A stretch of 64,000 nucleotides of DNA, from assembly GCA_964006375.1 (NCBI GenBank), contig OZ023264.1, positions 18,355,242 to 18,419,241 of the forward strand. The letters run 5' to 3'. Each line of letters opens with the position of its first letter. Positions within the stretch are counted from its first letter, which is position 1. This document shows positions 49,042-60,463 of this stretch, piece after piece. Made by a program: the position numbers and the translations under genes. This DNA is from Tillus elongatus (lineage: Eukaryota > Arthropoda > Insecta > Coleoptera > Cleridae). The notes beneath the pieces are model-generated. The model saw only the letters and a program-made list of their open reading frames with translations, was not told the origin of the DNA and made no database searches.

Positions 49042-49187
49042 TTGCCTGTCCTAAGAATACATACAAATCCGATGATAACTCATTTTGTAAAATGTGTCCC
49101 ATCGGTCAATATCAACCAGTTATCGGATCCGAGAGTTGTTTGACATGCTTGTCCCCTCTGGATGACTCTAATTGTCTGCAAGTTTTG
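49042..49187 (+). CDS. Exon 6: GCC2/GCC3 ephrin-receptor-like module
   Basis: The exon enters in phase 1 and leaves in phase 0 (GTAAGT). It encodes A-C-P-x-N-T-Y, F-C-K-M-C-P-I-G-Q-Y-Q, G-S-E-S-C-L-T-C and a last Cys before Q-V-L. The C-P-x-G-x-Y...C-x-x-C spacing is that of GCC2/GCC3 Cys-rich repeats found in ephrin receptors and other surface proteins. It lies just before the membrane exon. Confidence 0.87.
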
Positions 49188-49274
49188 GTAAGTCTGACAA
49201 CAAATCCATAAACATCTAGGTATAATTAACTGCATGGATGTAAACACATATATAGAGATTTTCCTAACCTTATA

Positions 49275-49616
49275 CAGGGTCTCCCACGATTAACGTCCGC
49301 GATCGATTTCTCGGAAACTAGATCTTGGACAATTTTGAAATTTTGGCAGCTTACTGAAGTCTATAGGGGCAACTCGGCTAAAATATTTTCAAGATGGTGG
49401 CACTTCCGGTTATACAGGGCGTTGATGTTAACTTGTTTATTTTAAATATTATTTTATTTAAAAAATGACGTTTGAAGACCTAAGTACAACTGTCAGTTCC
49501 TCCTATAAGAAAGCCTTTATCATTTAATTCGGTTTGATTTCCTTGTAGAATGTGATCTACTTTTATGGCCTGTGTTTTCGAGAATACGATCGCAGGCGTT
49601 AGTCGTGGGACACCTG
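49275..49616. mobile_element. Tc1/mariner-type MITE, 342 bp
   Basis: TA on both sides. The left end CAGGGTCTCCCACGATTAACG is matched by the right end CGTTAGTCGTGGGACACCTG. No coding sequence. It lies just after exon 6. Confidence 0.75.
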
Positions 49617-49704
49617 TATATCTGTCTACTGCTGTCCAGTATTTTTTTCCATCAGTGTAGAGCAAGAGAACTACGAAGATGCTGAGAAGTAAAAGCATTG
49701 TCAA
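49617..49704 (-). other. Short ORF with signal-peptide-like start
   Basis: On the minus strand M-T-M-L-L-L-L-S-I-F-V-V-L-L-L-Y is a strong hydrophobic leader followed by D-G-K-K-Y-W. The frame then runs into the MITE. It could be a secreted-peptide exon cut by the MITE, or chance. No splice or promoter support. Confidence 0.2.
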
Positions 49705-50194
49705 GTGTATCTAAGTCGTGATTCGCTGTTAAAAATGCAAACTGAAATGTAGCAACTTTGATTTTAAAACTTTTTTGTAGCGTAATTTTTTGGTAATGTT
49801 CTTTTGAAACTGTACATTAACAACGAATCATAATGTTTATTATTTGATCCTTATTATGCAATGATTTATTTTATCATGTGATACGTGGAGATAATCATTT
49901 TCACAAAAATAATTTATATTACTGTATCAAATCGTCTATTTTAAAATGCAACATACAAAGTTTGTCGGTATAAGGTAAACTTTGTGGCGCACCGATGCTA
50001 TACAGAGGTGTGCCTCTGTGGGGGGCGTTGAGTATGTGAACCAGGAAAATGATAATTATTATTAACTTACATTTTCATTTCAAATTTAAATTTGTAAACA
50101 TAATCACAACGAGGTCATTATAGCCAAAATTCAAAGGCATACGTCTAATGAGTACCTAATATGTGCCTGCTTTAAAGTACACAGCCTTTCCAAG
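49705..50194. other. Intron sequence, no gene recognised
   Basis: A/T-rich, no ORF or repeat assigned. Confidence 0.4.
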
Positions 50195-52110
50195 TTTTTT
50201 CAACAACACACCACGAGGGCTCACAGCCTAAATACTATCGTACCGTGGGTGTCGACAAGGACGAAAGAGGCAACTTGTTAATTCTGGACTTGGCGGTTTG
50301 AAGGTTCGGAGGAGAAGGAAAAACATGTGCCAGCAAGGAATTCCACAGCTTGGAAGTCCTCGGGACAAAAGAGCGGGCATAACAAGATGTTCTATGTCTG
50401 GTGACCTGGACAGTAAAAGGGTGCATTCGCTCTGTTCCCCCGGTAGATATCTTGGGGGCTGCAAGTGGAGGAACTATGGAAGAAAACTCCTCTGAGCAGT
50501 GCTCGTGCAGATATCTATAAAAGAGAGAAAGAGGTCACCAACGGCACGTCCGTGGGCAAGGGATGGCAGCCTTTGGGTGAGGGTAGGGTCACCGATGAGA
50601 CGTATAGCGCTATTCTGAATGGATTCCAGGATAGCGAGTGTAGAAGCGGCAGCGGCACCCCAGATGTGGGAGCAGTATTCGAGGTTTGCCCTTATTTGTG
50701 AAGTATATAATGTATAGAGATTAGCTGATGAAAAGTATTTGCGAGCCCGGAAGAGGAAACATAATTTCTCAGCAGCCGCTTCTGCAATTGATTTGACATG
50801 CTGATGCCAATTGAGATTTCGATCCACAGAAATGCCAACAAGTGAAAAGGACATCTCTTATGAGATAGTAAGCAAGACTGAGATTTGTTGGAGTTGAATT
50901 GTACAAGATTTCTACTTTCACAATCTAATATTTTTTGTAGATCCATAGAGACAGAACCGTCCATGAGTCTGGGATCCTCATCTAATTGGGCTAAAGAGAC
51001 AGGCTTAGAATATTGTATATTTAGTGGAGGGTGCTGTCATTCGCGTAACTGTGAACCTGGTTGGATGTGCTAGAGAGGAGGTCATTGATGTGGAGAAGAA
51101 ACAAAGTAAGGGCTAAAGCTGAACCTTGAGGGACTCCTGCATTATTTGGATAGAGTTTAGAGGAATGGCCATCTAGGACAACAGAAATGCTCCGGTTGGA
51201 GAGGGAATTTGCTGTCCGGGTACAGAGTTTTCATGGTAGGTCATAGGCCGGAAGTTTATTAAGCAGCGCTGCGTGCCAGACCTGGTCGAATGCTTTGGAT
51301 ATGTCTAGAGCAACAATCTGGGATTCACCGTGTAGTTCAATAGACTTGTTCCAAGAACGGGTGACAAAGGAAAGGAGGTCGGCAGTTGATCTGCGCTGAC
51401 GGAATCCATACTGCCTGTCGCGGATTAGATTGTGTTTTTCAAGATATTTTAGTAATTCGGTGTTCATATTCTTTTCCATTACTTTAAAGACGACTGAAAG
51501 GAGATAAATAGGCCTGTAATTGCAAGGAAGCGCTTTGGATACTTTCTTGGGGACGGGTTGTACTCGATCCGTTTTCCAGTTACTTGGGAATATGCCTCTA
51601 TTGTAAGATGTCTGAAACAGACGAGTCAGGACAAGGGCAAGTTCTGGTGCATTGCTGGGATCTCGTCAATTCCAGAGGCTTTCCTGGTATTAAGAGAAGA
51701 GAGCATCTTTCGTACCTTGTTAGTTTTGAAAATGATATCCGTAATTTTATGCGCGACATTGGAGACTGTTGGTGTTTGAACATTTGCAGATGGGTTGAGA
51801 GTAGAATTGCCGGCAAACAACGAGGCAAAAAGTTCAGCCTTGCCAAGGACGGTAGAAACAGTTTCATCCCCTGAAACAAGAGGTCGGAACGTGCTCTTGC
51901 AGAAATTATTCCCAATAGATTTAGCAAGAGGCGAGAAGGGTTTGCTGCCGTTGGAGTTTGAGAGGACTTTGTTTTTGATGTGGTTATTAAACGAGTTTTT
52001 GCCTCAGAAAGAATGCGGACATAGCGGTTTCTTGCGTCGTTAAATGTCATTTGATACTCAAGACAGACACTCTGAGCTCCTTTTTCCATTTGAAGTTTAT
52101 TTCTATGCTA
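50195..52110 (-). pseudogene. Non-LTR retrotransposon, family N1 copy 2 (RT to 3' end)
   Basis: Minus-strand pieces in order: F-N-D-A-R-N-R-Y-V-R-I-L and V-R-K-M-L-S-S-L-N-T-R-K-A-S-G-I-D-E-I-P (RT start), Q-Y-G-F-R-Q-R-R-S-T-A-D-L-L and I-V-A-L-D-I-S-K-A-F-D-Q-V-W-H, H-S-Y-A-N-D-S (altered catalytic box), then Y-C-S-H-I-W-G-A-A and the C-terminal L-I-G-D-P-T-L. Several frameshifts. 5' truncated. The same 3' end as at 36707. Confidence 0.87.
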
Positions 52111-52233
52111 AGTCAGTCTTTAAAGCAGCTACAATGGAGAAACCAGTTTCGCAAAGGTGAGAAGTAGTAAAAGGTAACAATATCCGAAACACTTTGGCTT
52201 TAATGAGGATTAAATAGTTGGGAAATAGTTTGC

Positions 52234-52563
52234 TTAAGAATATGGTTGATGGCTTGATAAGAAAATTTTATTTTTCTGCGGTACTTGAAGAAAGATCTTT
52301 AGTTGTTGCAGCGCTGGGCCAGTGTGTGTACTTTCAAATGGATTTATGATCCGATTGCAGTTACCCAATATAATGTCTTCTTCTGCAAAAGAGTATTTGC
52401 TGAAAGTAGTGCTCAAGTTTCCTAAATGATATTCCACTGTCTTTAGCAACACCTTTTTATCATTTTCTTCCGGCGGATAGAGTGTTAAGCATTTTGTATC
52501 ATTGATATAATTCTTCCGTTGTGTACACTTTAAAGAATTCACATTTACCATTAGCATATACAA
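52234..52563 (-). other. Unassigned 109-codon open frame
   Basis: The minus-strand frame has balanced composition (Y-P-P-E-E-N-D-K-K-V-L, L-G-N-C-N-R-I-I-N-P-F-E-S) and a TTTCTAG acceptor-like site just upstream, but no ATG at its head and no recognised family. Most likely a decayed transposon segment; a missed exon is possible. Confidence 0.25.
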
Positions 52564-52676
52564 GGAACTAACTAGAAATCAAACGTATTAATACATTACT
52601 GTTCAAAATACTTGTGACAATAAAAATAATTTCCTCTTTATTGCATGATAAAATAAATTCACTGTACCTTTTTTAG

Positions 52677-52961
52677 TACGAGAACACAGGATATTTCGCT
52701 GTTTACGTCGGCATCGCCTTTGGAGTGGTAGTTCTCATTCTGGCCCTTATATTATACATGACCAAAGTGTACAATGAAGAGGAGCAATATCAAAGCAGTA
52801 TAAATCGTAGACCACCACCTGAGGAAATGTATATGCTGAGGAAAAGAAAACATGATGTGGATTTAGAGAGTGAAACGGAGCCTCTCGTAAACAAACCAAG
52901 GAGACATTTCAAAATATCAGCCAGCCGATCGCCCCCTCAAGTACCGCCACCTGACTTCTAG
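52677..52961 (+). CDS. Exon 7: transmembrane helix and cytoplasmic tail, stop codon
   Basis: The acceptor TTTTTTAG enters in phase 0. A hydrophobic helix (roughly G-Y-F-A-V-Y to L-I-L-Y-M) is followed by an acidic then basic tail with R-R-P-P-P-E-E, R-K-R-K and a C-terminal proline-rich P-P-Q-V-P-P-P-D-F. Orientation is type I: mucin, Ig and Cys-rich parts outside, a tail of about 70 residues inside. The stop codon is TAG at 52959-52961. P-P-P and R-S-P-P stretches could bind SH3 or WW domains (inference). Confidence 0.88.
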   Translation, partial: YENTGYFAVYVGIAFGVVVLILALILYMTKVYNEEEQYQSSINRRPPPEEMYMLRKRKHDVDLESETEPLVNKPRRHFKISASRSPPQVPPPDF

Positions 52962-53022
52962 ACTTAAGTATCGACTTTGTAGCTTAAGTTAGTTTTGTAT
53001 ACACCAGGTTTTTATGTAACAT

Positions 53023-53028
53023 AATAAA
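53023..53028 (+). terminator. Poly(A) signal of the mucin/Ig gene
   Basis: AATAAA lies about 60 bp after the stop codon, followed by an A/T-rich stretch. This defines a very short 3' UTR. Confidence 0.75.
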
Positions 53029-53126
53029 GTGATTATACAATATAAACTCGGCTTTAAAAAGTTGGTGCCTTTGTGTCACTGAAACGTCAGATAATTTGCA
53101 GGTATCTGTATAAACGTGAAAAAAAT

Positions 53127-53223
53127 CATAAACGCAGCAAATACATTGTGGTAGCGAATTTCTATAAAACTGCTATTTTACCTTGTGGTATCAAACTGTA
53201 TTTTTTGTACAAAAATGGTCTTA
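53127..53223. other. Fragment of the GCAGCAAGTG family terminus
   Basis: AACGCAGCAAATACATTGTGGTAGCG is a diverged terminus of the dispersed family, immediately upstream of the pogo-like element. Confidence 0.45.
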
Positions 53224-55676
53224 GGGTAGACTAGGGGAATACCGGTCGCTTAAGGAAATTCTTTAAATATCTCGGATATTTTATGATTTAAGTGGAACTA
53301 GTAGGTTTAAATGATTGATAAGAGGCTGGGGAAGAAAACACATGTTTATTAGAACCGAACGAGACAGTTTAAAAAGAATACAAAATGTTTAAACAAATAT
53401 ATGAGTGGCCGGCACTACCCCGAGGCATGGGGTAATATCAGCCGGGGGCCACAGTTACCCACAATTTTGTTTATAGGCAGAAATCGCACAGAAAGGCTTC
53501 CTTTTTTTCTCCATTGGTACATTTACTGTGAGCCCATTCAGAACAGTGCACACATCTTAGCCAGAGTTCCCGGTTTTTCAAAAGCTCTCCACAAATAATG
53601 CAAATGTCCTCAGTAACTTCGGAGTCTGACTTTTCTTCTTCCTCATCACACTTATGGTAAGTCTTTTTTGTGTTCTTTCTGAGCTTTTCTTTTTGCTGTA
53701 CAGTATTTCTGGTTTTTTTTTTTTCTCCAAAACGCTGGTGTCATTAAGGTTACCGAAAACCTGTTTTTTAATCTATTTATTTTTGACCGCTTTATCTTCT
53801 GCAGCCTTTTCCGTTTTGCAGTTTATTTTTCTTCTAGAATTTCTTTCATGGGAGTAGACGTAAATATTTGACTGTTGCTTTTTTCCACCTTTTTTCCGTT
53901 TAATTCCAGAACATCCAGGAACTGGTATTATTTCTACAAATGATAGGGTCTCCTTATTTTATTTTCGTTTGTATCTACCTTCATTCTTTGTTCTCCTATA
54001 TCTTTTTCCCTTTCATATTTTCTGTTCTCTGCTATTTGTTCATTTCTGGGAATCGGCTCATTTAAGTTTGTAGGTTGTAAGTTTTCAACAGGGGCAAAAT
54101 CTGCTGCGCTGAAAACGCCAGGGTTGACAGGAAATATTCAAATTACCTCAAAACATTTAGTGGCTTTTTAGATAGTTGCAACTCTACCGAAAGCTTTTTT
54201 GATCAAATCAGCGACGATATTGGGCCTAATTTTTTTCTCTGTATTATTTCTCATAAACTTATTACACTCTGAATTATATGCTGACTTCAAAGGGCCATAA
54301 AAAGTAACATCAAGCGGTTGAACTCGGTGAGATGTATATGGTGGAATCGTCAGAATAATAATTCCTTTTTCTTTTCAAAAATTGTAGACATTTAACGAGC
54401 AGTGACTGGGGTGGTTAACTATTAATATCAGAACTGGATCTTCGTTTGAAATTTTAACACGATCGACAAAGTGCTTTAACCATTCAAAGAGTAAATTTTC
54501 GGTTATCCATCCGTTATCTGGGTAGCGATAATTGCGCCTGGAGGTCCTTTATTCTTCAAGTGATCAGCCATTCTTTTACTGGCATAAATGAATATTGGAG
54601 GAACGTAAATTCCAGGCGCGCCAAATTAACACATAACAGTAGTGGTTTTTCCCTTTTCCCAACTAGTTAAAGAACCCACTCTTTTTTTACCCTGTTTAGC
54701 GTAGATTCTGTTTGGACGTTGTAATGTCGGTTTCATCATCGTTAAATATTCCTGCTGGACAAAATATATGTTTGTCCATTACAGTGTTAAGGTTTGCAAA
54801 AAAATTATTCTTTGTTGATAGCAGTCACACGATTTACGCTGGTTGATTCCGGTTTCCTTAGTGTAATTTGTGGATTGCGTCGTAAAAATCCTAACCAATC
54901 ATGGCCCGCTGAGCCTTTTTCCTCCTTAAACCGATGTAGGCGCTTTACTGAACCTGTGCAGCTGTAATTCCAAAAAAGGGTTTGGCGAGAGTAATTATTT
55001 GCTCTGATAATTCCCGCTCCTGTTCTTTAGTAAATACTGGGCGTCGTTGAGGCTTAGATACTCGGCCGTCTCTACGTCGATCTTGAAGAGTCGCTCTTGG
55101 AATATCAAAACTTCTTGAAACTTCCCGAACAAGACGTCCATTTTCTATTGCTGCCAGAGCTGCCTGAAGCGTCTCCGAAGCCCAAGAAGCTCTGATAATT
55201 TTTCGTTAATAGTTCTGAGGCATCTGAAAACAAAAGAAAATTTGAAACAAAATTATATGGGGTAATGCCGGCCATGCAGATATTACCCACACAGTGGTGG
55301 CCGGAATTACCCCTAAAGCAATTATCTAAAACCCAATACATACTTTAAAATTACCTAAATTTACGTGGGTTTTAAGTAAACTCTGTAAAAGAAGACTGCA
55401 TTTACTTCATTTTTATTTATACAAGCAATTTTTACACCTTACCATTGTTGAAAAATGCAGCATTGAACACACATTTTTCTTATAGTAGCACGTGCTTTTT
55501 CAGAAAATTCTCTATAAAAAGTACATAGCTTGCACTAACACTACCTAAACGATACTTACCGTTAGGTTTACTGAGATGCGTGACCAGAGACGTAAGCCCC
55601 TCCAAAATTTTTATTAGGGTGGGAGAAACTTGGCGGCCGGGATTACCCCAATTGCCGATATTCCCCCCGTCTACCC
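53224..55676 (-). mobile_element. pogo-like DNA transposon
   Basis: Ends GGGTAGACTAGGGGAATACCGG (left) and the reverse complement of CCCCCCGTCTACCC (right) form imperfect terminal repeats. GGGTAATNCCGGCC words recur inside both ends. A broken transposase runs on the minus strand. It lies just downstream of the host gene's poly(A) signal. Confidence 0.75.
53480..55110 (-). pseudogene. pogo/tigger-type DDE transposase with C-terminal PHD-like finger
   Basis: In minus-strand order: G-H-D-W-L-G-F-L-R-R-N-P-Q-I-T-L-R-K-P-E (DNA-binding region), A-G-I-F-N-D-D-E-T (first acidic site), K-R-V-G-S-L-T-S-W-E-K-G-K-T-T-T-V, Y-V-P-P-I-F-I-Y-A-S-K-R-M, G-P-P-G-A, V-N-H-P-S-H-C-S (second Asp altered to Asn) and P-P-Y-T-S-H-R-V-Q-P-L-D-V (third). 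At about 53480-53600 a C-G-E-L-L...C-V-H-C-S-E-W-A-H-S-K-C...C-D-F-C finger closes the protein. Multiple stops and frameshifts; inactive. Confidence 0.82.
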
Positions 55677-55934
55677 TGAGTGCTGCCGGTTGATTAAGAA
55701 GAATCTTTTTTTTTCCTGCACTCTTGTGGTGCACTATGATATGGTTTTCCCTTCCCCACCTTTTAATTGGCAGCACCTTGGAAATCGGTGCTAAATGCTC
55801 TTTAATATAACAAAAAACACGGATGATTATAAGAAATAAGCACAAAACAGACGGAAGCAAAAGGCCTTCTTGCAGCTTAGAGCCATCGCTGCTTACTACC
55901 ACAGCTGCTTGCGCCGACCCTGGACATCTTGCGT

Positions 55935-57535
55935 GTCGTTACTGCTTTAAATATCCAAAATAAAACCGTAAGAGACCTAATTAATGGCCGACAATCCAAT
56001 ATATGTAAGGCAATTCATGTTTTAATTCCAAAAATTATTTGATGAAAAGTCGCCAATGTTTAACTACCCTGAACACCGTACTCCATTTTAAATGTGTACG
56101 TTAAAATTTAATATATGTTTACCATGGAAAACTACCTCGCATTATTTCTGAACGAATATTTCCAAGAAATAAACATCGTTGCTACTGGCTCTGTATTTTT
56201 CCGATCGGTGATGTCACCCAACGACCGTTTTAAAACCGTTGAACAAGTTCCCGGTAAGACTTTCAACTCTAGACAGGGGAGTTGAGACGTCAGGAAAGCA
56301 GGGCGAGAGCTGAACGATACAGAGCGTTACCTCGAGGACTCTCTGCCGAGCGATCGTCGAGTGAACACCTCTCAGTTTCGGTGGCTATTAAATTATCTTA
56401 AAACGGGGTTGTAATGTTCTTTCTGTTATCTGTACTACCTAATAATTATTGTCAGTGATTGTTCGGAGTAATTCAAGTGATTTTCGAGTTTAAATAAACA
56501 TCGTATTCAGCATAAAAACGCAAGCTAACTCGTGGTTCTTTGTTCCGAGCTGTTGATTTCTTGCCGTAATCAGAAAGAATTCCTGGTTATTATCGAACCT
56601 TAAGTCAACTGGTAGTGAATTTTACTTGAGCAAATTCACGTTTTAATTGCGATTTGCAAAGTTTCCATCAAGCGAACTCAGAATATCGACATAGGTGTCA
56701 AATGGTCCTATAGTATTGGAGCAATAACATTCACTGGCCCAATAATCGCTGACGGGTGAAACAACTTGTCCCCTATGTCGATGCGCTGAATTAATTTGAC
56801 GAAAACTTTTCAAACAACAATTAAAACATTAATTGGCTCAAGTGAAATTTATTGCCAATTGACTCAAACTTCAGCAATAATCAGAAATTCTTTACGTTCT
56901 ACGTGAGAGATACACCAGCGGGTGTGAACAAAGGGTCACTCTTAATTCGCGTTTTTCTAGTAAACACGTTGTTAATTTAATTTCAAAAACCTATCAAATG
57001 ATATTAAACAATCACTGACCAATGTTATAAGACAGTATCGATAACGAGAAGGATTTTTATCCCCTGTTTTAAGATAATTTTTAGCCACCGCAACTAAAAG
57101 GTGACGTGCCAGCTAGGACTCCTCTCGAGCCAGCGTGCTGTGCGTTTTCATCTAACCCTTTTTTCCCGACGTCCCACCTCCCCGTGTCTACAATTCAAGG
57201 TTTTGCCGGGAATATCTGTTCAACGGCTCAAACGGTCGTTTTTAGGTGAGATACGGAAAAATACAGACCAAGTTGCAACAATATACAGTTCTTGGAAATA
57301 TTCTTCCAGCAAAATGCGACGCAATTTTTCTTGGCAAACATATATTGAATTTTAACGTACAAATTAGAAATGCAGTAAAGGGGTTTAAGGTACTTCAAGA
57401 TTTAGCGACTTTTCATCAAAATAATTTTGAAATCAAAACCTGGATTGCCTTACAGATATTGGATTGTCGGCTATTAATTAAGTCTCTTACGGGTTTATTT
57501 TGAATATTTAAAGTAGTAACGAAACGCAATCGTTG
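55935..57535. repeat. 1.6-kb palindrome with ~790-bp arms
   Basis: The left arm (TCGTTACTGCTTTAAATAT, AACCGTAAGAGAC, TATTTTTCCGATC, GACAGGGGAG...) pairs across its whole length with the right arm read backwards. The centre is near 56740 between ATCGACATAGGTGTC and CCCCTATGTCGAT. Each arm holds an AAATAAACATCG-like signal and no ORF. It could be two LTR-plus-leader segments joined tail to tail, or a giant foldback element. Confidence 0.75.
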
Positions 57536-57919
57536 CAAAGTGAGAGGGTGCATGCGCGAACCGCTATAGTTGCATAGGTAATTATGTTTCATTGAGCAAC
57601 CATATTTGTATAGGTCATTCTAGATTTTACTCGTCGTGCAGAAAATAACGATGCCTCACACTTGATATGTGAACGTCCTATAAAAAAAATCTAAAAATCG
57701 AACAACTATATTTCATACCTCATTTTCTACACAATTAATGTCAGACCTTCTAGTTTCGACGGGTAGATTCACATGTTATTTGAAAATTAGACTTTTTCAT
57801 GTATTTAAATCCAGATACCCCATCGTGGCTTGCGTCATCTCAGGTCAAACCCCTTGTAATTGTGTATCTAATCGTCATATTTGTTTCGTCACGCGGACGC
57901 GTAGCTGATCGGGAGTGTT
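57536..57919. other. Intergenic sequence, no gene recognised
   Basis: No ORF or repeat assigned. Confidence 0.4.
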
Positions 57920-58253
57920 GCTTGCGCATGCGCATATCTACTGTTGTCTTGTGTTCCTATCAATATTTTCAATTTCTTTCTGTCTGACGATGACGTGAGA
58001 ACGAGACCAGCTGCAAAGAAGCTGTTGTAATGCCTAACGTATGAATTTACCATGGAACGGTTTACTCAGGCCCATAATAATCAATTGCTTGCGCATGCGC
58101 ATATCTACTGTTGTCTTGTGTTCCTATCAATATTTTCTATTTCCTTCTGTCTGACGATGACGTGAGAACGAGACCAGCTGCAAAGAAGCTATTGTAATGC
58201 CTAACGTATGAATTTACCATGGAACGGTTTACTCAGGCCCATAATAATCAATT
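57920..58253. repeat. Tandem duplication, 2 x 167 bp
   Basis: Two nearly identical units start GCTTGCGCATGCGCATATCT (57920 and 58087) and end ATAATCAATT. Only a few mismatches are seen, so the duplication is recent. Each unit contains a GCGCATGCGC palindrome and GACGATGACGTGAGAACG, which may be regulatory. Confidence 0.9.
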
Positions 58254-58323
58254 GACAAATAACAAGCTTAATCTAAAAATTTTTACTTCAACAGCATGTA
58301 CATTGATATTCTACAAACTAATG

Positions 58324-58671
58324 TTAATCAAGCCAAGCTAAGTTTGGTAGAACTCTCTGCCCAAAATGGGGACTCGCTGGTTCCACAATTCCAGTTGTTG
58401 TTGTAGTGAAAGAATGAAGACTTTTTGGCCTTACACTGGACCTCCTCTTTCTTTTAGGAATCAAATTACGTGGTATATTGATGCCGAAATTTCGATTTTT
58501 TGTTAAATCTCCAAATATTCTCGATAAATTATATTTCTTTCGTTTGGCCATGTCTCTTACTAACTCTAGGTGCTTGAGATGTCCGGGATTAGCGCCTACG
58601 TCACCCAGGTTTTCTATGTTTGAAATATCCATGACAGGCCTCAGTGCAGAAAGAGCTTCTGTCACCCCAAC
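58324..58671 (-). CDS. Possible terminal exon of an unknown minus-strand gene
   Basis: An acceptor TTTTTTTCAG immediately precedes an open frame of 115 codons in phase 0 that ends in TAA. The sequence is protein-like: A-L-R-P-V-M-D-I-S-N-I-E-N-L-G-D-V, H-L-K-H-L-E-L-V-R-D-M-A-K-R-K-K-Y, then a basic P-K-R-K-R-R and a Thr run. There is no ATG, so upstream exons are needed; I could not find them between here and the Amt gene. It is not an alternative Amt 3' exon, because the phase does not fit. Confidence 0.45.
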   Translation of the reverse strand, partial: VGVTEALSALRPVMDISNIENLGDVGANPGHLKHLELVRDMAKRKKYNLSRIFGDLTKNRNFGINIPRNLIPKRKRRSSVRPKSLHSFTTTTTGIVEPASPHFGQRVLPNLAWLD

Positions 58672-59924
58672 CTGAAAAAAATTGTGTTGTAATTGGGTAA
58701 ACTTTAAATTATTTAGTTTTGGTGTAATTAATCACAAGATTTAATGTAAATTTAAAATAAATCACACAATCTTTTAATTTCAAACCGAAGTTTCTTAGGT
58801 TTCAACAATTCAATCTAAACTGCTGTCTTGAAATTACCATTTCCTCAACTTGATTACAATTATCACCAAAACTATAATACATAATATGTCCCACACTTAA
58901 GGCATCCTCAAACCAAGGCACATGATATTTGCTCATCTATAATGGTCGTTGGACCAAAACACTCTGCTTGGTGAAGTGTATTCATGAATTTTTCCTAGTT
59001 ATTTTGTTATTTTTACAAGATACTTTATAAGGAGCCAAAGCGTTTTCTTTGTAACACAAACAACTATTTGGGATCCCAATCATTTTGCTTGATATTTGGG
59101 GTAAATTAATTATTCTTTTACGAAATAGGGTCGACAACTGAGTCTTTCAGGTATGAATAGTGATGATCGATGAACATGGAGTTTAATAGTTGACTGTTTG
59201 GCCTAGAGAAAGCAGCACTAGACATATATTTATTTGCCATAAATGTTCATTAGTTTTAAGCATGCATACACAACGAAAGGGGTAAGCTGACGATAAATGC
59301 TTACATATACAATGCATTGTATATGACATGTGAAAATGATCTATGCAGGAAAGCGACAGATATGGTAGGGAGACAAATAGGCGACCAGCTAAGTACGACA
59401 GAAAGTAAGACACAATGTTATAGCGATGGGTTTTATAAACCAGCTTACATAAACCTTGCGAATACATGTTAAGTATAGAAGAAAGCTTACAAGAAAATTC
59501 AATTCTGCCCATATCGAGAAGAAATATCTGCACAAACTTCGGCTCATTGTTGTAGACGTGAACGAAGTATAAGCTAATTTACGAAAAGAAGGGGTTACAG
59601 AATAAATTAATTTCCTAGTTCTACTTACAGTCTGCACATGACATTACGACTGAAAAACGTCAATTGTTCCCACTTGTGTACATGACAGAAATCAAATCGG
59701 TTGAACAACACCACATCAGATTCATAAAAATATGGCGAACATTTTGGGAAGATCTTAATCTTTAAACAAAATACTAATAAACTGAGCGGACGAACTTGAA
59801 CTCGGAAAGAAATTCACTAAGGATGCCACTTCAAAAATATAGATTTGGTGCATGCTTTGATCAGGGCAATCATGGATCGAAGTTTGCGAATAGTAAACTG
59901 TGGGCATCTTCTGTATTGTAAGCA
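58672..59924. other. Sequence upstream of the possible exon, no gene recognised
   Basis: Minus-strand frames at 59183-59637 are Cys/Leu/Tyr-rich and look like chance. A short segment ending CAGACT|GTAAGT (minus strand, about 59630-59655) is splice-like, but its phase does not match the exon at 58671. Confidence 0.35.
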
Positions 59925-60290
59925 ATGTGTTTACAGTTTGAGTATCTAGATTTATGATATTTCTACATTCATAAATGTTTAATTTGATCTCAGAAAAATT
60001 TATGAAAAGTCGCCATAGAGCTGAATATTTTAGGCGTAAATATATCCAGCATAATATGCATAAAAATACAGACCGCGAGCAATGTTGAAATTGTGTGGTA
60101 TTTAATTTGGTAATAAAAACCAGCTGAGCCTGCTAAAGCGTGAGGTACAACGGTCAATTAAGTGCAAAAATGAAAGGAAATGTAATTCTAAACGGCACGG
60201 CGACGATAGGACAGGTAGGTAACCTCTAAATAGGTCACTTGAATTATAATAGAAAATTTCCGCAAACTCAGTATTTTTGGGGACCCGGCG
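59925..60290 (+). repeat. LTR-like repeat, copy 2
   Basis: Aligns by eye with 9899-10230 and ends at TTTGGGGACCCGGCGAC, which could mark the LTR border and primer-binding region. Only the terminal part is present. Confidence 0.4.
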
Positions 60291-60463
60291 ACAGAAAAAA
60301 ATACGTATCTAGAGAGCAGTGTGCAACTTGTTCCGATCCCTGCCCAGACACACACACATTCTCTGATACTGGTCGTGCTTTCGTAGGAATAATTGACACT
60401 TGGTAGTTCAGATTTATTTGTCAGATAAAAAACCTTTATAAAGTCATGCAACGACTTGAAACG

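Noticed and set aside
52234..52563. Alternative internal exon of the mucin/Ig gene
   Set aside because: It is on the opposite strand, and splicing 49187 to 52677 already gives a continuous phase-0 frame.
58324..58671. Alternative last exon of the ammonium transporter
   Set aside because: The Amt donor at 63816 leaves in phase 1; in that phase the 58-kb exon meets an early stop. Its open frame needs phase 0.
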